64,000 nt of DNA from Bugula neritina. Its lineage: Eukaryota; Bryozoa; Gymnolaemata; Cheilostomatida; Bugulidae. The position numbers and the translations under genes were made by a program. A model generated the notes under the pieces. The model was not told the DNA's origin. It ran no database searches and saw only the letters and a program-made list of their open reading frames with translations. The stretch lies in contig OZ037765.1 of the NCBI GenBank assembly GCA_964035545.1, forward strand, positions 24,856,504 to 24,920,503. Reading direction: 5' to 3'. Positions 51,901 to 64,000 of this stretch are shown here, one piece after another (position 1 is the first letter of the stretch; the number at the start of each line of letters is the position of its first letter).

Positions 51901-52328
51901 TTACAACCAATGCCATTAGTTTTAAAACACAAGACTAAGTATCACATTAACCTTAACTGATATTCATCTTGGTATTGATGGCCATAGTTGATGTTATAAC
52001 GATAATTAAATTTGCTGAGCTTTAGGGCTTAAGTTATAACTTTCATAATTATCATTTAACTTCAGCTTTATCAGTTAGTGAGTCTCAGTTTTAGTTTATT
52101 GCTGATTTATAATTATTCATAATCAATTTCATATTCATATTGTAAATTTTAATTGACTAAACTAGTCTTATTAATATAATTAAGGTAATAATAATATTTG
52201 TTGGTAAATCAATCAAATATTATCTATAGCAATTTCTTGATGTACAGGTCCATTGATGAAATAAAACCAATTTTTTGCACTAAAACCTGGTATTCTCATA
52301 ATTACAGCTATTGCATATTTGTTCAATA

Positions 52329-55300
52329 ATGGGAAATGGGCACAGCGGTGATGAAGGTAGTAAACCTCCTGACACTCGGAGACCCAGGCAGCAACGCCAA
52401 ACAATCACCAACACCCCCTACCTTAAATCTCTCTTTCAGGTACAGCTTCCTTTTTAGTTCAGACTAATAGTAGGTGTTGTGACAATCTAAAATATCTTAC
52501 TTCAAACAATATATAGTAAATTATACATAAATACATACACACACAAAATATAAGGTACAGATTATTTCTGTTAGGTACGTTTCACTTTGTTCACAATGTT
52601 TTTTCTATTTGAAATCATTTAAAATAATTGCATTGCTCATCTGTAAGAATGTTTATATTGTAGAAACTTGCCCGAAAATCAGATGATACTTCCAGTGAAG
52701 GCACTCATGTCACACAACAGATCTTTGAGGTTTGTTCAGTATATTTTTCTTTTTTGCTTTAGATTCAACTTTTTGTCCTGCCTTTTGCATGTGCTTCGTT
52801 TTCAGTTTATCTTAACAGCAACATATCATGTAATACATACCTTAGACCAGTAAAACCAGCCTTTTTCAGGATTCTCAGTTTATCGAGAATGGAAGCATGT
52901 AGGCTTGGTAACTGTCTAAACCTGCTAACTCTGGAGGAAATAGTTTCGCTGACTTTACAAATTAAGTCAATGCCAGTTTTAATAGAAGGTTTTATCAAGG
53001 AGCAGCTTGAAAGGCCTGTTGGTTGTTACATATTAAATGTATTTGTATAAGTTGATGTAAATATCACTTTTCACCACCACTTTACCAGGATGCTTTCAAT
53101 GGGCCTCTCAGAGTTCTGGGGAAGTTGTTGTTCACTCATATAAAGGCACACGGAAAGAATGCCAGGAGAGCGAGTATCCACCTGGAGGAGTTTCTTAGAG
53201 TGTCCAGTGATGTCATGAGTGTGCTCACTAACACCCAGCAGCTAAATTACTACTACGACGTCTTCTCTCAGGGTAAAGACTTATCTCTAGAAGGTAATTA
53301 TTATTATATGTCAGTTATTACAACGTTTCCTAATAGAAAAATATCATAGAGTAGTGTGTTACTAAGTTTATATTGCACTTGGGTCATATTTATATCTAGT
53401 TTAAGTTTCAGTTTTAAAGTGACCAGTTCACTTTGCTGATTCTGTTTTCAGATGTCTCCATTCATGATTTTGTAAATTCAGCTCTGTGGATCAAGCTGTA
53501 TTTTGAAAAATGGGAAAGTATTTATAAGTTTATTTAACTTGATTGGAGCTATAGTGGATTTTGTAAAATTTTGCGATAGTTTTTTAAAGGATAGCGTTAT
53601 AAGGTTTTTTGTTGAAAAACTTCTCTCTAAATAAAGTGTACCAACTAACTACTTGTTGAGGATTATAGTTCAGGTTTTTTAATGCAGCTGCACAGCTTAA
53701 TGTCTTCACTTGGTAAAGCTAAGTACTGTCATGTTCCATCATAGACTGGTTAAGTAAGCTATAGTAATACAATATCTACTTGTAGTAGTTGTAATAGTAG
53801 TTGTAGTAGTAGTAGTTGTAGTAGTAGTAGTTGTAATAGTGTTGGCTAGTCTCCACTGTCTTAGTACCATTTGATGGGAGGTACTACACAGGAAGTAAGT
53901 AATGTAGCTGTAAAAGGTCTATTATTATCTCATTGGGTAAATATTGTTATAGTGAATATGTAGCTCAACAGTGTGGCACTATTCTGACCTTACATAGTTG
54001 AATAGCAGACGGTTGCTTAACTAGAAAATGATGACATTTGATTGCTATTAATCCACTGAGCTGGAATATACCTGGAGAGGCCAAGGACGTTTTAGCGTGG
54101 CCAAATAGTTTAGCTCCGCCTTAACATGGAAAACTTAACCACGCCTACTTGTTTTGCACACAGCAGTAGTAGTAAAATCCATTATAAATGCAAGCTATTA
54201 GAGCTAATAAATTAAGGAAAACACTAAAAAATAATGAAAATTCAGCACTGTGAAGCAGGAATCAATTATTTTGTTTATTTTACTTTTGGTATTTGTAATT
54301 TCATGACTAATTATCATTTTATGAAACATGTACCTCAAGTATATATGATGATAACTTTAATAACCTAACAAATGCATTACATATTTATTGATTAGATCAA
54401 CACATTAGTCAAAATGAAATGAAAAGCAACAGCAAAGCAAATTTCAGCCTTAGTACATGAAAACTGACAGTAAAGATAACAAGTATAAAAGTTTATAAAT
54501 AATATAAAAAACAGATGGTAAAACACAGCTTTACAAAACAGGCAAGTAACAGATTTCCTTAAACCTTTCAAAGTTTTAAATTCTGTTTTGAAAGCAATAA
54601 GAGATTAAAATAAAATTACAGAATAAACAAAAATTAATATTATATTGCAATAACAATATTTGTGATTATCTAATGTTATAATATAAATACAATAAATATG
54701 ATTAATTAACCACATCCTTATTACTGGCCTCTAAACAGTACATTTTTGTTGCTACATTGCCTGAAATTTAGTTTGTGCATAGCAATATTTGTTAGTTTAG
54801 CAATGTGGTGCTGGAATAAGTCATAATAAACTTCAATAAGCAAATTTAAAAGGGAGAAATGATGATTTTCAATGCCTAATGATGTTTCCATGGAATGTTG
54901 AGCAATTCCAAATATGTCATATTTACCAATTTCTTGCTTCACATCTATTTGTAGCTGAAGTAATTTCACGAACTTTTGGCCTTTTAGGTGTTTGTGAGTG
55001 CATAAACAAGTGGTAATAACTCCATCTGAAGGTATAGTAAGCCCACCATTGTTTTTAACATGCAATAGTTTTTTGAGCTTACCATACTTGAGACTGCAGC
55101 ACTCCTTGTTCACTAGAGCTTGCCTGCACTCTAGACATGTTACTTTTCTTAGTGCCTTTCGGACAACCCACCCAGAGATGTAGACAACAACATTACCCAA
55201 AACAGGGCCAGCTAAAACCCTTACTTTTTCAGCAGGTTTTAACTCATCATGAATGAAGATATCCGCATTATCTTCCTGAGAAAATGGTGGAATATAGCTA

Positions 55301-58300
55301 GTTGAAGCGAGAATAGCAGTTGTGTTATCTAATGGCTTAGAATTTCCTGAGTTGCCTGGATGTACACCACATCGGGTCACCAATTTTCTAAAGATAGACT
55401 GAAAGCCAGTTACAGATGGGTTATTATTCCATCCACCTAAAACAGATATTAGGTTGACGACTTTAAAAAAATGCTTGGACATCAATTGCCTGTTCACAAT
55501 TAATGATTGGATTACGTTTACCCAGAAAAAATGATGTTTTTTAGAACACAAGCAAAACCTTGCATGCAATTAAGCCAAAAAAGTCATTTAATTTAAAAAA
55601 TGCACAATTGCTTTGACACCACAGTTTTGGAAATTTTTGAAAATTCATTATTCTTGTTTCTTGATATTCAAAAGTTGATAAAATATACTTCATATTGCAT
55701 GCATTTTAACCACTAAGCTCATGCAAAAAAATTCACTTTTCAACACAGTTGGTCCAGCCGACCATCTTAGTTGCACCTATCAAAGCAAAGTGAAAAACCG
55801 AACACCTGAAGGAAAGAGATAAGAGAGTAAGAGAACAAATGAACATGTTAACATAAGTGCATGCAGACTGGGCTTCATGCATAGCTGTTCAGAGCTATAG
55901 CATACCACAACGGCGAACTGCATTGAAGAAAAGCTCTAAATGGTCTTGCGAAAATTTATACATTAGCAGATAGTCGAGTGTTTTAGGCACCAACAGTTTC
56001 TCCACCAACCCAAATACTGTGTCAATGGCACATACAAGTCCAGTAATACAAACATGTCTGTAAATAACATAAATAGGGACAGGCACATATTAGATCTGAA
56101 ATATAAGCAATTAACACTTTCTTTGTTAATAGGAAATTTACCTTTTGGTCTTGTACAGAGGTATCCCTTCATTATTCTTTAGGCCTAGCAAATATTGCCG
56201 TGTATCTTTCAGAAAAGGAGTGATGACACTGATACCATTGAGATGTAAAGGCTGCTTGTAGCCTTTAGCTATTGCTGATCGACTATTCAGGATGTCAAAC
56301 AACCGATCAACTCGCTACAGAAAAAGTAACATCAACAGAACATGGGACGATTGCAGTTACAGTATTTTAAAGAAATAAAGCCAAAAGCTGTAACAAACCC
56401 TATTTATACCAGGCTTACAGTCAACATTTTCCATCCATCTATAAAACATTAATTGTTGTCACATGATGTAGTCAATATCTAAGGATTATTTTATTTCAAA
56501 TGCTGATTAAAGAACATCTTACCGCCTCAGGGATCGTGGGGATGGGAGTGTCATGTAACTTCTGAGAAACTCATAAGCCTTTGGTGAGTAGAGATGTAGC
56601 GTTAGTGCAAATTTTTGCTGACTTTCTGAGTATTTGCCACGGAGTGGAGTGAATAGGCCATCAGGAACATCTGTATGGTAATATCAACTTTAGACAGAGT
56701 TTCAACTGAAAATGTCAAGGCGTTATTAAATTGTAAAATCATACCAGCAAAACCTTTCAACTTTTCCTCCAATTCACCATTGATCAAACTTTTTTCTCTG
56801 ACCAACTTGATGCATTCTGCAAGCTTCATTTTTGATCTTTTGGCACGTCTAGTTGAATTGCTAACTTGCTTCTGTAATTGGCTAACCTTTTCTTCTAAAA
56901 ACCTAACTCTTTGCTTCAAAGCATCGGGAGTGGTACTATAGCAATGATCCTGTATCATATGAAATTATTCAACTTTAATACAAAAATAACCAAATGTAGA
57001 AAAAATATATTATTATAGTATACAGCACAGCTATTTACCATAAAGTGGCAAGTAAATACATCAATATTAAGTCATAGTTAAATAAGCTATCTAATAACCT
57101 TAAGAACTACAGCTGCTGAAGTGTTCAAGCTCATTTTAGTGGTTTCAATTGAAATCTCATCTTTTTCTTCAGCACGGCGACTAGTATGAGTAGTTCGGGG
57201 AGTTCTTTTTCTCTAAAAATTGAAATATACAGATGTGCAAGCACAATAATTAATTTTATCATTCCAATGACTGTTGCATGAATATCAACTTACTATAAGT
57301 CTCTCTGGAACAGCAACCAATTCCTCTGCTGGAACAGCTCCACTTCGCAAACGCCGAGGTTGGCTTGTGCTTTCGAAAGAATCGCTATAAAAATGATCGC
57401 TACACAGTAGAGATCTTTCACTAGGTTCTTCTTGGCGGCGAGAAACTTTCCACCAAACATTCCAACGACTGAAGTCCTTCTGCTTGTTGGGAAATCTAAA
57501 TAAAAAAATACTGCACTAGCCAAAATTATTTACAAACTGATATGTTATGCTTTATCAATAGTGCAACCTATTTAAACCATAAAAACATTAAAACTTTAGG
57601 TAACCGTAAAATCCAATATCAATCAACAGAAGATTTTCAATATTTATTAAAGAGAGTAAATTAATCCAGTAATGCTTTAAAAATAATAAACTTGCTGTAA
57701 ATAACATCAACATAATAAAGTTGTTAGCAATAATAATAGTGACATCAATATGAGTAGATATTCAGAGTGAGTCACTCACACTTCGACTTTCACATTTTCA
57801 CATTGTGTAGTTACTGTTATTGTTGATCATAATAATACTATTAGTAATAGTACTATTCATACTCATACTGATACTCGAATTATAATAACAATTTATGAGT
57901 AAGTTACTACTACTACTGAGTACCTGTACTGGTAGTAGTAGTAGTAGTAGTACTAGCAGTTGTAGTACTAGTGCTCTACTAATAACAATAACACTAGCAG
58001 TAGGCTAGTAGTACTAGCAGTTGTAGTACTAGTGCTCTAGTTTCAATAACACTAGCAGCAGGCTAGTAGTAGTAGTAGCAGTAGTAGTAGCAGCAGCAGT
58101 AGTAGTAGTAGTAGTAGCAGCAGCAGCAGTAGCAACAGCAGCAGCAGTAGTACTTTTATACTGGTACCGTAAGTATAGCATTAGGCTTAGCTATTAGTAT
58201 TACTATTAGTATTAGTGTATTACTATAGTACTACTATTACTAGTAGTAGACGTAGTAGAGTACTACTACTACTAGTACTAGTACTACTAGTAGGCAGCAG

Positions 58301-61300
58301 CACCGCTACCACAACTATTAAGCCTACTGTTACGCTAGTTAATGTATTACTTTTACTGATTTTTGTAACTAAAGCCATATACTTACTTGTGAAAAGAGAT
58401 TTTTTTGTCTTTACTGTAACTGCTGTACTGGTAGTTGCGGCAATTGTATGCATAACACTGAGACCCAGTGGTCTTGCTTCTTTGACCCTTAGTTTGCTTA
58501 GGATACGGAGAATTCGACATGTTCAACGAAGTAGAGGTGATAGAGAACACAATTAAATAAAAATATAGTTGCTTGAGATATAAAGCAGGACAAAAAACAA
58601 AGTTTAAAAGTGAGATTCACTCAATCGAAATGATGGACGACCGGCTCTATTTTCTCCCGCTAGAAAAAGAGCATGCTCGGGCTCACAAAGCCAATCGGCA
58701 ACGAGGTTACATTACAAAGTACACCCGTACCCATTCCAGATATTATTGAGTTCATTGTATTAATCAATCTTATAATTTGCCGTATAATTTATGTGCATCA
58801 CCATATATATATATTGTTGCTTTCAGGTATATATCACATGGTGCAGGTTGCTTATGCTGTGTCCCTAGTTGTGGCATATCTTCCATTTGAACAAACTTCC
58901 AACACTGATCATTTACTCAGGGCATTAGCTGTGGGAATGGTAAGCAGCAACTTCAGCTGTGCCATCTCTTTAAGTAGTTAAAGTTTTCCATGTTAAGTTC
59001 AGATTTAACTTGTAATCATAGTTATTTACAATACAAAATACAATTTTTGTCAACTACATATATAAGTTATAAAAAGTTTTATTGCGTCCTTGCAAACAGT
59101 TTTGTAAAATTTGGCCTTTTTATTTGTAAAATAATCTAATGTATTAGATATAGGCTGTAAAATTTTGACAGATGGGTGCAAATGAAAGTATAGACAAAGC
59201 GGAGTTTGTGTCTTGGTGCAGCAAACACATTCCCCACATATTCAATGGTGTGCACAGCTTTCTTCTTATCAAACTCTCTGGTGCAGAGTTTGATGACATG
59301 AGTTGGCATCAGCGTATGTCCCAGGTATGGTCCTTGACATTGCTGCTGATTTAGAAAAATTAACCAATGCTTATTACTGAATTGTGTAAGTTCTACCAGG
59401 TAAATGCTATATTAAATTTACATGCGGCTTCATATTTTTTATAAAAAAAATCAACATTTACATAAATATTAGGAATATGCACATGAGAAAATTGGTCTTG
59501 GGAAATAATTTATCATAATTTTATCATAATATTATTTTTCATGAGATGAACCATATTTAGATACAAAAACTACAAAGTGGTTTGGCAACTGCACCTTGTT
59601 TATCACACATGGGTTATGGTCAGTGTTTTTGGTGTAACTTGTTTATTTTTATTCTAATGTTTGCTTATTGCTGTTCACTTTGTTAGGCTAAAGGCAAGGT
59701 AGGTAGATTTCTCAGGTGGAATTGTCGTAGCTTACATAATAGTCAGATCCTAAGCTGGGGGGTTGGGCGAGGCAGCTTGCTTACTAACTTATCTATGAAT
59801 TAATTAACCATTGAAGGAGAGAAACAGCTTTCCGACAGTCTGAGTTAGTGCTTATTGGTTGGAATTATGTCTGAATCTGGGGTTAATAACCTGCATGGTT
59901 GCTTGGTTACATAATGTAGGGACTTTTTGGCCAAATAAGGGTTTCTCATACATAGATCTCAGTTCAACTGCAGCCAGGTCAAAGGTCAATTTCTATCTAC
60001 GCGAGCCAGCCTATCTGCTCAGCTGGAAACTTGGTTAGATCTAGGGCCAAATACTTCCTTAACAACACCAAATTGATTTAGGTTCAGAAGCTCATAACTA
60101 ATGAGGTAGAAAAAGTATGCTTCGTTGTGACAGAATACAGGGTTACTACTTAGTGGTGAAATTATTAGTACTATAGGTATTAGCTTTTAATAATTGAACT
60201 GTTAGCAGAACTAAGCAGTGCATGTAGATTACAATAAGCTGTGGAAACATAAGGAAATTCATTGTTGTACAGTTTAATAAAAAAGGATGAATTTATTTCC
60301 ACCAACAGCTTGTGTATTTTATTAGCTGTTAAACTTCAGCCAAATATAAAACACATAGAAATAATACTGGCTAAGTGGGGTTTAAACCCTATTCAACTGC
60401 TTTTCACATTCTCAGTTATAAGTAATATTTTTTGGTTGTTGAATTTCAATTAGTCTATAATAAGTCTTATGTCAAAACACTATTCTGAGCGCTTTTCATT
60501 TCACCTCTTGGCATCATCATTATACTTTCTATATTCCAGCTCCACCCACTGTTCTGTAACTCCCTCTATTCCATTATGGTTTATAATTAGTCTAACACAC
60601 TGTTATCAAGTATGTAATGGCAGTATAATATGCAGTATGCCACGCAAGTGATCATCTGCATTACTCCATGCTCTAATCTAATATTAAAGGGTTTCTAAAT
60701 TTGGAGCATTTCTTGGGTTGAAGGCTCGAGTATTTTTGTGTGTGGTGCACCTGGAATATTTGAGTTGTAAACTTGTATTTGCATTTTTGTTCAACAACTA
60801 ATGGGATAAGAATTTCTGGTGTTTCTTTTTAGTTAAATTAACATAAAAACAAAATATGTTTTAAGTCATTTTTTATGAAAAGTAATTTATTATGCCCATG
60901 AGATTTTACTATTTTTAGTCAATTCAACATGTATTCCATAAAACTTTGTTAGATTAACATGAATTTACAGTGCCTATATAAGAAAAGTTGAAAGTAGTGT
61001 GTCTTATTTATTTTGGTCTAGTCTTCAATTATTAGCACTAAAACTGTTCAATGATTTTCGCACCTCAATGCTACACTACCTTTCTCAGTTGCTGAAAGCT
61101 GAAGTGTCGCTAAAGCTTCATGTGTCAAGTATATTCACTTCAACTTTAGCTTAAAACTTGACACAAAATACAAATGTAGCCTCAAATGTGGAAAAATTCA
61201 ATTAATAAAGTGTAGTTTTAGAAATCAGAATGAGATTATAGGCGGCAAGCTGGTGACCTGCAAATATATAGTGAATTCTCAAGAAAAATGGAAGATTTAT

Positions 61301-63484
61301 GGCCTATATACAGCTAATGCATAATATTCTTTTGCTGCAGTGTATATGTTGCATTAATAACTAATTATATTATGTTTATGAATTATGAGTCTGGCACTTG
61401 ATGATGGATAAGTAAATAATGAGTATTTTATATGAGAAACTGTAAATGCATCAGTTGGAAGTGATTTAAAAAGTATTTTCATGCTAAATAGCATAAATTA
61501 AGAACGTAGGTAAAAATAGCAAGCCTTACCTATTTATTAGATTTTCATTGCAATTTATTGTAGTAGATTAATCCAGCTATGAATTTGAATTAGTAAAGTA
61601 TTTAATACATTTTGTTTCAACAGTAAAAATTGCTCTTGAAAAATTCTTTACTTGCGTTTTGCAGGAAAACATAAAGACTATTTCACAAATTGCTTTCATG
61701 TCCCAAGTGCATTATGTGGGTTATGTGTATTGCTCTTCTTGTATATAATAAAGGATTTCACCTTTACAGGGTAATTTATCAGAATTATCTCTAGCCATGA
61801 TAGCGTGTCTGGAAGATGGATCAGGGGCTTCCCTCACCCCATGTGTTACCTGGTTGTTAGCCTCCTCATTACCAAACCTATATGTTATTGAGCAGCAAAA
61901 GTCTAATGCAACTAGAACCTCCATTGTTCCAAACTTCCTCATGAGTAGAATGGTGAGTAATCGCTTTACTGATGGTATGTCCTGTTGGCCAACATCAAAC
62001 AGATTTATTTAATCATCAACCATCATTTATTGTTGAAATTTAACGGATCCCTTTGAGATATTTGTATTATTTTGTAGCAATCACTGACTGAGAAGAATCC
62101 CTGGTGCCAATTATACTGCAGCAATAGAGATGGGCTGAGTGTAAACAGGTAGGTTTTATTGGGCTGTTATCTATGGGTTGCTAGTTATAGCTGTTCTAGT
62201 TACTGTCTTTACCTTAAAGTACCAGTGTAAAACTTTCTTATAATATTACCAAAAGAAAGAGATGGCAGTTGAAGTGTGTTTCAAATCAGAATTGTGATGT
62301 AACAGGTCTCACAAGCATAAGCAGTAGCTGCAGCAAAAGTTTTAAACACTATCATAGTTAATTTTGAAACTGTAACTTCCAGTTGTCAAATTTCAAGCTT
62401 TGCTTCAAGTCAATTTATAATTAAATTCAAGTTGGTTGCCTGAAAAATCTATCAGGGCTGGCTCAGTGTGTAGGCAAGGCATTATAATTTAACTTTTATA
62501 TGGTAATAATTTAGATTTTTTATAATAATTGATTAAATTTCTAATTGTGCAATTTTTTGTCTGTAAAATGGCAGGCAGACTTACTTTCCATCAGCCACGA
62601 TTATGTAGGTTCTGCAAATAGATACACATCCATCAGTCTCCTGCTAAAACTATTGGCTACTTTCCAAATTGTTTGTTCTTGTAATGCAGTCTCTGTATAG
62701 TCTTCTTGAAAATATATTATTAGAAAACCATTATGGGATATTAGCTGCGAACTTATATACAGTTGCTACATCATCTAGTAGATTTGATTAATGCATGCAA
62801 TTCACATTAAGTCATCTAACAAAAAATAGAAGCAGTGAAAGTTCAGCTCAGTTTAAGATGAAATAATTACTGGCATGACATTAACTGTGCCACGAGACAA
62901 ATTTAATGTTATTTCTGAAAATTCTTCGGCAAACCCTAGTTACTCGGTCTTTCAGTGCCCGTGTTTGACGTGTTTGGTGTTACTTAATGTATATGTGGAC
63001 TACTGTATCAGTTACATGTGATAGCCACTAAAGTAGAACCCTGTGACATTTTATAACCCTTGCTGAAGGAAAAATAAGTATGACGTATTGCAGCAGGCCA
63101 GTGTTTATAGATGTTGAAATACTGATTTATGTTTGCTTGACAGGTTTGAACATCATGTTTATGCTTACAAAGGACCAACTGTGGCACTTTTTAGCTTTGA
63201 AAATAACCTTTATGCTTTGGCTACAGATTGTGAGTGGCGGTAAGACAAACCTGTTAGTTTGATTGTTGCAATACTGTGTGATAATCGTATTAGTTTCACT
63301 GTTAGACTGCTGTATTGGAACGAGTTGTGTGTTTGCAATCTCTGTTTTACATCACAATGCCTCACTGTGTCATTGTTTATGTTACACTTGTTTATGTTTT
63401 TCCAATACAGGGAGAGCATATCAATGTGGGGAAGTGAAGGAACAGTGCTGATGCAATTACTACCCAGGTTCAGCTTCATTGACA
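52329..63484 (+). CDS. TLDc-domain protein, MEAK7/RTC5-like (3' end beyond the window)
   Basis: Exons: 52329-52439, 52664-52729, 53089-53272, 58827-58939, 59172-59324, 61770-61952, 62078-62148, 63144-63239 and 63411-63484. The model is in phase, about 350 aa so far, and ends at a GTAAGC donor. It begins MGNGHS, an N-myristoylation consensus (Gly2, Ser6) also present in MEAK7. The middle is helical (AFNGPLRVLGKLLF, EFVSWCSKHIPHIFNGVHSF). The last three exons are the first half of a TLDc domain: WCQLYCSNRDGLSVNRFEHH, YKGPTVALFSFENNLYALAT and SMWGSEGTVLMQLLP. MEAK7 acts at lysosomes in mTOR signalling and RTC5 relatives bind V-ATPase; either role here is inferred. The closing part of the domain must lie past 64000. 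The 5.5-kb intron 53273-58826 contains a complete antisense gene. Confidence 0.85.
53760..53845. repeat. GTAGTT/GTAGTA microsatellite
   Basis: Tandem TAGTAG and TAGTTG units in the large TLDc intron, between its exon 3 and the nested THAP gene. Confidence 0.7.
54721..58520 (-). CDS. THAP/P-element-transposase-like protein lacking the central catalytic core
   Basis: Nine exons (58520-58387, 57495-57294, 57212-57099, 56949-56745, 56670-56523, 56438-56399, 56314-56142, 56057-55906, 55436-54721) join without a frame break to 627 aa. Residues 22-100 are a THAP zinc domain: C22, C27, C76 and H79, with W56, F80 and the closing AVP (98-100). A coiled coil follows (LKQRVRFLEEKVSQLQKQV), then the THAP9-like FALTLHLYSPKAYEFLRS. 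After WMENVDCKPGINR the protein jumps directly to VDRLFDILNSR. P-element transposase and THAP9 (about 900 aa in human) have the RNase H-like half with two catalytic Asp and the GTP-binding insertion at that point. The segment with the third acidic residue (QDHLELFF, E380) and the GGWNNNP and YISGWVVRK C-terminal part remain. Cleavage activity is therefore not expected; DNA binding is plausible. The 84-bp intron at the gap cannot hide the missing part. The gene is nested antisense in a TLDc intron. Confidence 0.9.
57835..58300. repeat. TAG/CAG/ACT trinucleotide repeat cluster
   Basis: The cluster includes TAGTAGTAG and CAGCAGCAG runs (about 58060-58150) and two near-identical copies of GTAGTACTAGCAGTTGTAG (about 57940 and 58002). 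It lies in intron 1 of the THAP gene and accounts for long meaningless open frames on both strands there. Confidence 0.75.
59325..61769. other. TLDc gene intron, 2.4 kb, no recognised content
   Basis: Several open frames exist on the plus strand but none has splice signals in a fitting phase. The segment about 59690-60120 is more complex and less AT-rich than the rest and could be an old insertion, but no terminal repeats or coding motifs are visible. Confidence 0.5.
62149..63143. other. TLDc gene intron, about 1 kb, no recognised content
   Basis: AT-rich sequence between the two TLDc-domain exons 62078-62148 and 63144-63239, which join in phase across it. No coding, RNA or repeat signature is seen. 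Confidence 0.5.
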
Positions 63485-63602
63485 GTAAGCTTCTATATCT
63501 TCTGCTATCTTATCTTCTGTTAACTGAAGCCATTTAATCAATATCCAATTGCACAGCAATTACGGCCAAGGCACGTGACTGTGTAAACAGGCATGTTCCT
63601 TC

Positions 63603-63924
63603 AGCCTAGGGCCACACGGTGCGTATTTTCGCATGCGAAAATTGAAATCACAAGTAGCAAAGGTGTCCACTGTGCGCGTTGAGAAAACGTTCGCACTTGC
63701 GTTGAAAATGCTGAGCTACAAGTGCGAATCGTCTCTGTCATCGTCACCTAATTGGCTGGTAGCTATTCAGCGAGCCCAATTTCTTTAATTTAGTGCTACA
63801 TTCCAGCAAATTGCGTTCTATTGAAAGCGATTTAAAAATGAAAGCTTTATTTATCACGCATCACTGACGCTACTTGTGATTTCAATTTTCGCATGCGAAA
63901 ATACGCACCGTGTGGCCCTAGGCT
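63603..63924. mobile_element. MITE-like DNA transposon with perfect 56-bp terminal inverted repeats
   Basis: Positions 63603-63658 and 63869-63924 are perfect reverse complements over 56 bp, starting AGCCTAGGGCCACACGGTGC. Each arm contains the 16-bp palindrome TTTTCGCATGCGAAAA. The 210-bp interior has no coding capacity and is richer in CpG than the flanks. This is the anatomy of a short non-autonomous DNA transposon. The ends AGCCTA and TAGGCT are themselves complementary, so the exact target duplication (possibly CTA or TAG) cannot be fixed. It lies in the TLDc intron after exon 9. Confidence 0.92.
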
Positions 63925-64000
63925 TAGTATTGTACTGTCAATATATAAAGTTGTTAAGACTGAGTAATTAATCGAGCAGTTGTAAACTGAAGAAGCTGTT

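Larger units (their letters stand above)
49743..52328. other. Divergent intergenic region ZDHHC5-8-like / TLDc gene
   Basis: About 2.6 kb between two divergent start codons. The middle is dominated by two clusters of ACTAAT/TAGTAT simple repeats (50430-50870 and 51505-51900). Between them (about 50940-51500) is a more complex segment that could hold promoter elements for either gene. No gene or RNA is recognised. Confidence 0.6.

Noticed and set aside
52850-53020. A 55-60 codon open stretch (FRILSLSRMEACRLGN...) between TLDc exons 2 and 3, which looks coding
   Set aside because: No acceptor places it in the phase required after exon 2, and exons 2 and 3 already join directly in phase (IFE then DAFNGPL). 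It could be a decoy or an alternative exon but is not supported.
58215-58556. A 113-codon hydrophobic plus-strand open frame
   Set aside because: Its first third is translated trinucleotide repeat and the rest is antisense to THAP exon 1, which has zinc ligands and proper splice sites.
1-64000. CRISPR arrays, bacterial operons, rRNA genes and viral genes
   Set aside because: None is seen. The DNA is intron-containing animal nuclear sequence, and the 20-bp minisatellite has no spacers.

Overview
The window is intron-rich, AT-rich animal nuclear DNA. It holds spliced genes with GT-AG introns of tens of bases to several kilobases, no operons, many simple repeats and several transposon-derived insertions. 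The orthologues (a motile-cilium protein, a chaperone cofactor, a box C/D snoRNP assembly factor, a ZDHHC5/8-type palmitoyltransferase, a TLDc protein) are general metazoan genes. An invertebrate is likely, but the sequence alone does not name the species. All gene models were joined by hand from splice sites and reading phase. Every exon-exon junction listed preserves the frame.

Layout. 1-2272: AT-rich intergenic DNA with a TAG/TAT-type repeat cluster. 2273-4636 (-): HSPBP1, 6 exons, 318 aa. 4637-7992: intergenic, with a degenerate non-LTR retrotransposon fragment (about 5870-6715). 7993-41614 (-): CFAP54, one gene filling more than half the window, 64 exons, about 3672 aa. Its introns carry two tRNA-derived SINEs, a 20-bp minisatellite touching a splice donor and a 180-bp tandem duplication. 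41615-43071: space between the divergent CFAP54 and ZNHIT3. 43072-45149 (+): ZNHIT3, 3 exons, 158 aa. 45591-49742 (-): ZDHHC5/8-like palmitoyltransferase, 8 exons, 417 aa, convergent with ZNHIT3. 49743-52328: divergent intergenic region rich in simple repeats. 52329 to beyond 63484 (+): a TLDc-domain gene resembling MEAK7/RTC5, cut by the window end. 54721-58520 (-): a 9-exon, 627-aa THAP/P-element-transposase-like gene lying wholly inside, and antisense to, a 5.5-kb intron of the TLDc gene. 63603-63924: a 322-bp MITE-like element with perfect 56-bp inverted repeats.

The host genes do not form a pathway; each is an ordinary single-gene locus. The most unusual item is the THAP-transposase-like gene. 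Its DNA-binding domain, coiled coil and C-terminal part are intact and in frame across nine exons, but the central segment that carries two of the three catalytic acidic residues and the GTP-binding insertion is absent. That is the architecture expected of a domesticated or repressor-type transposase derivative. The perfect MITE and the SINE with a 12-bp target duplication point to recent transposition in this genome.
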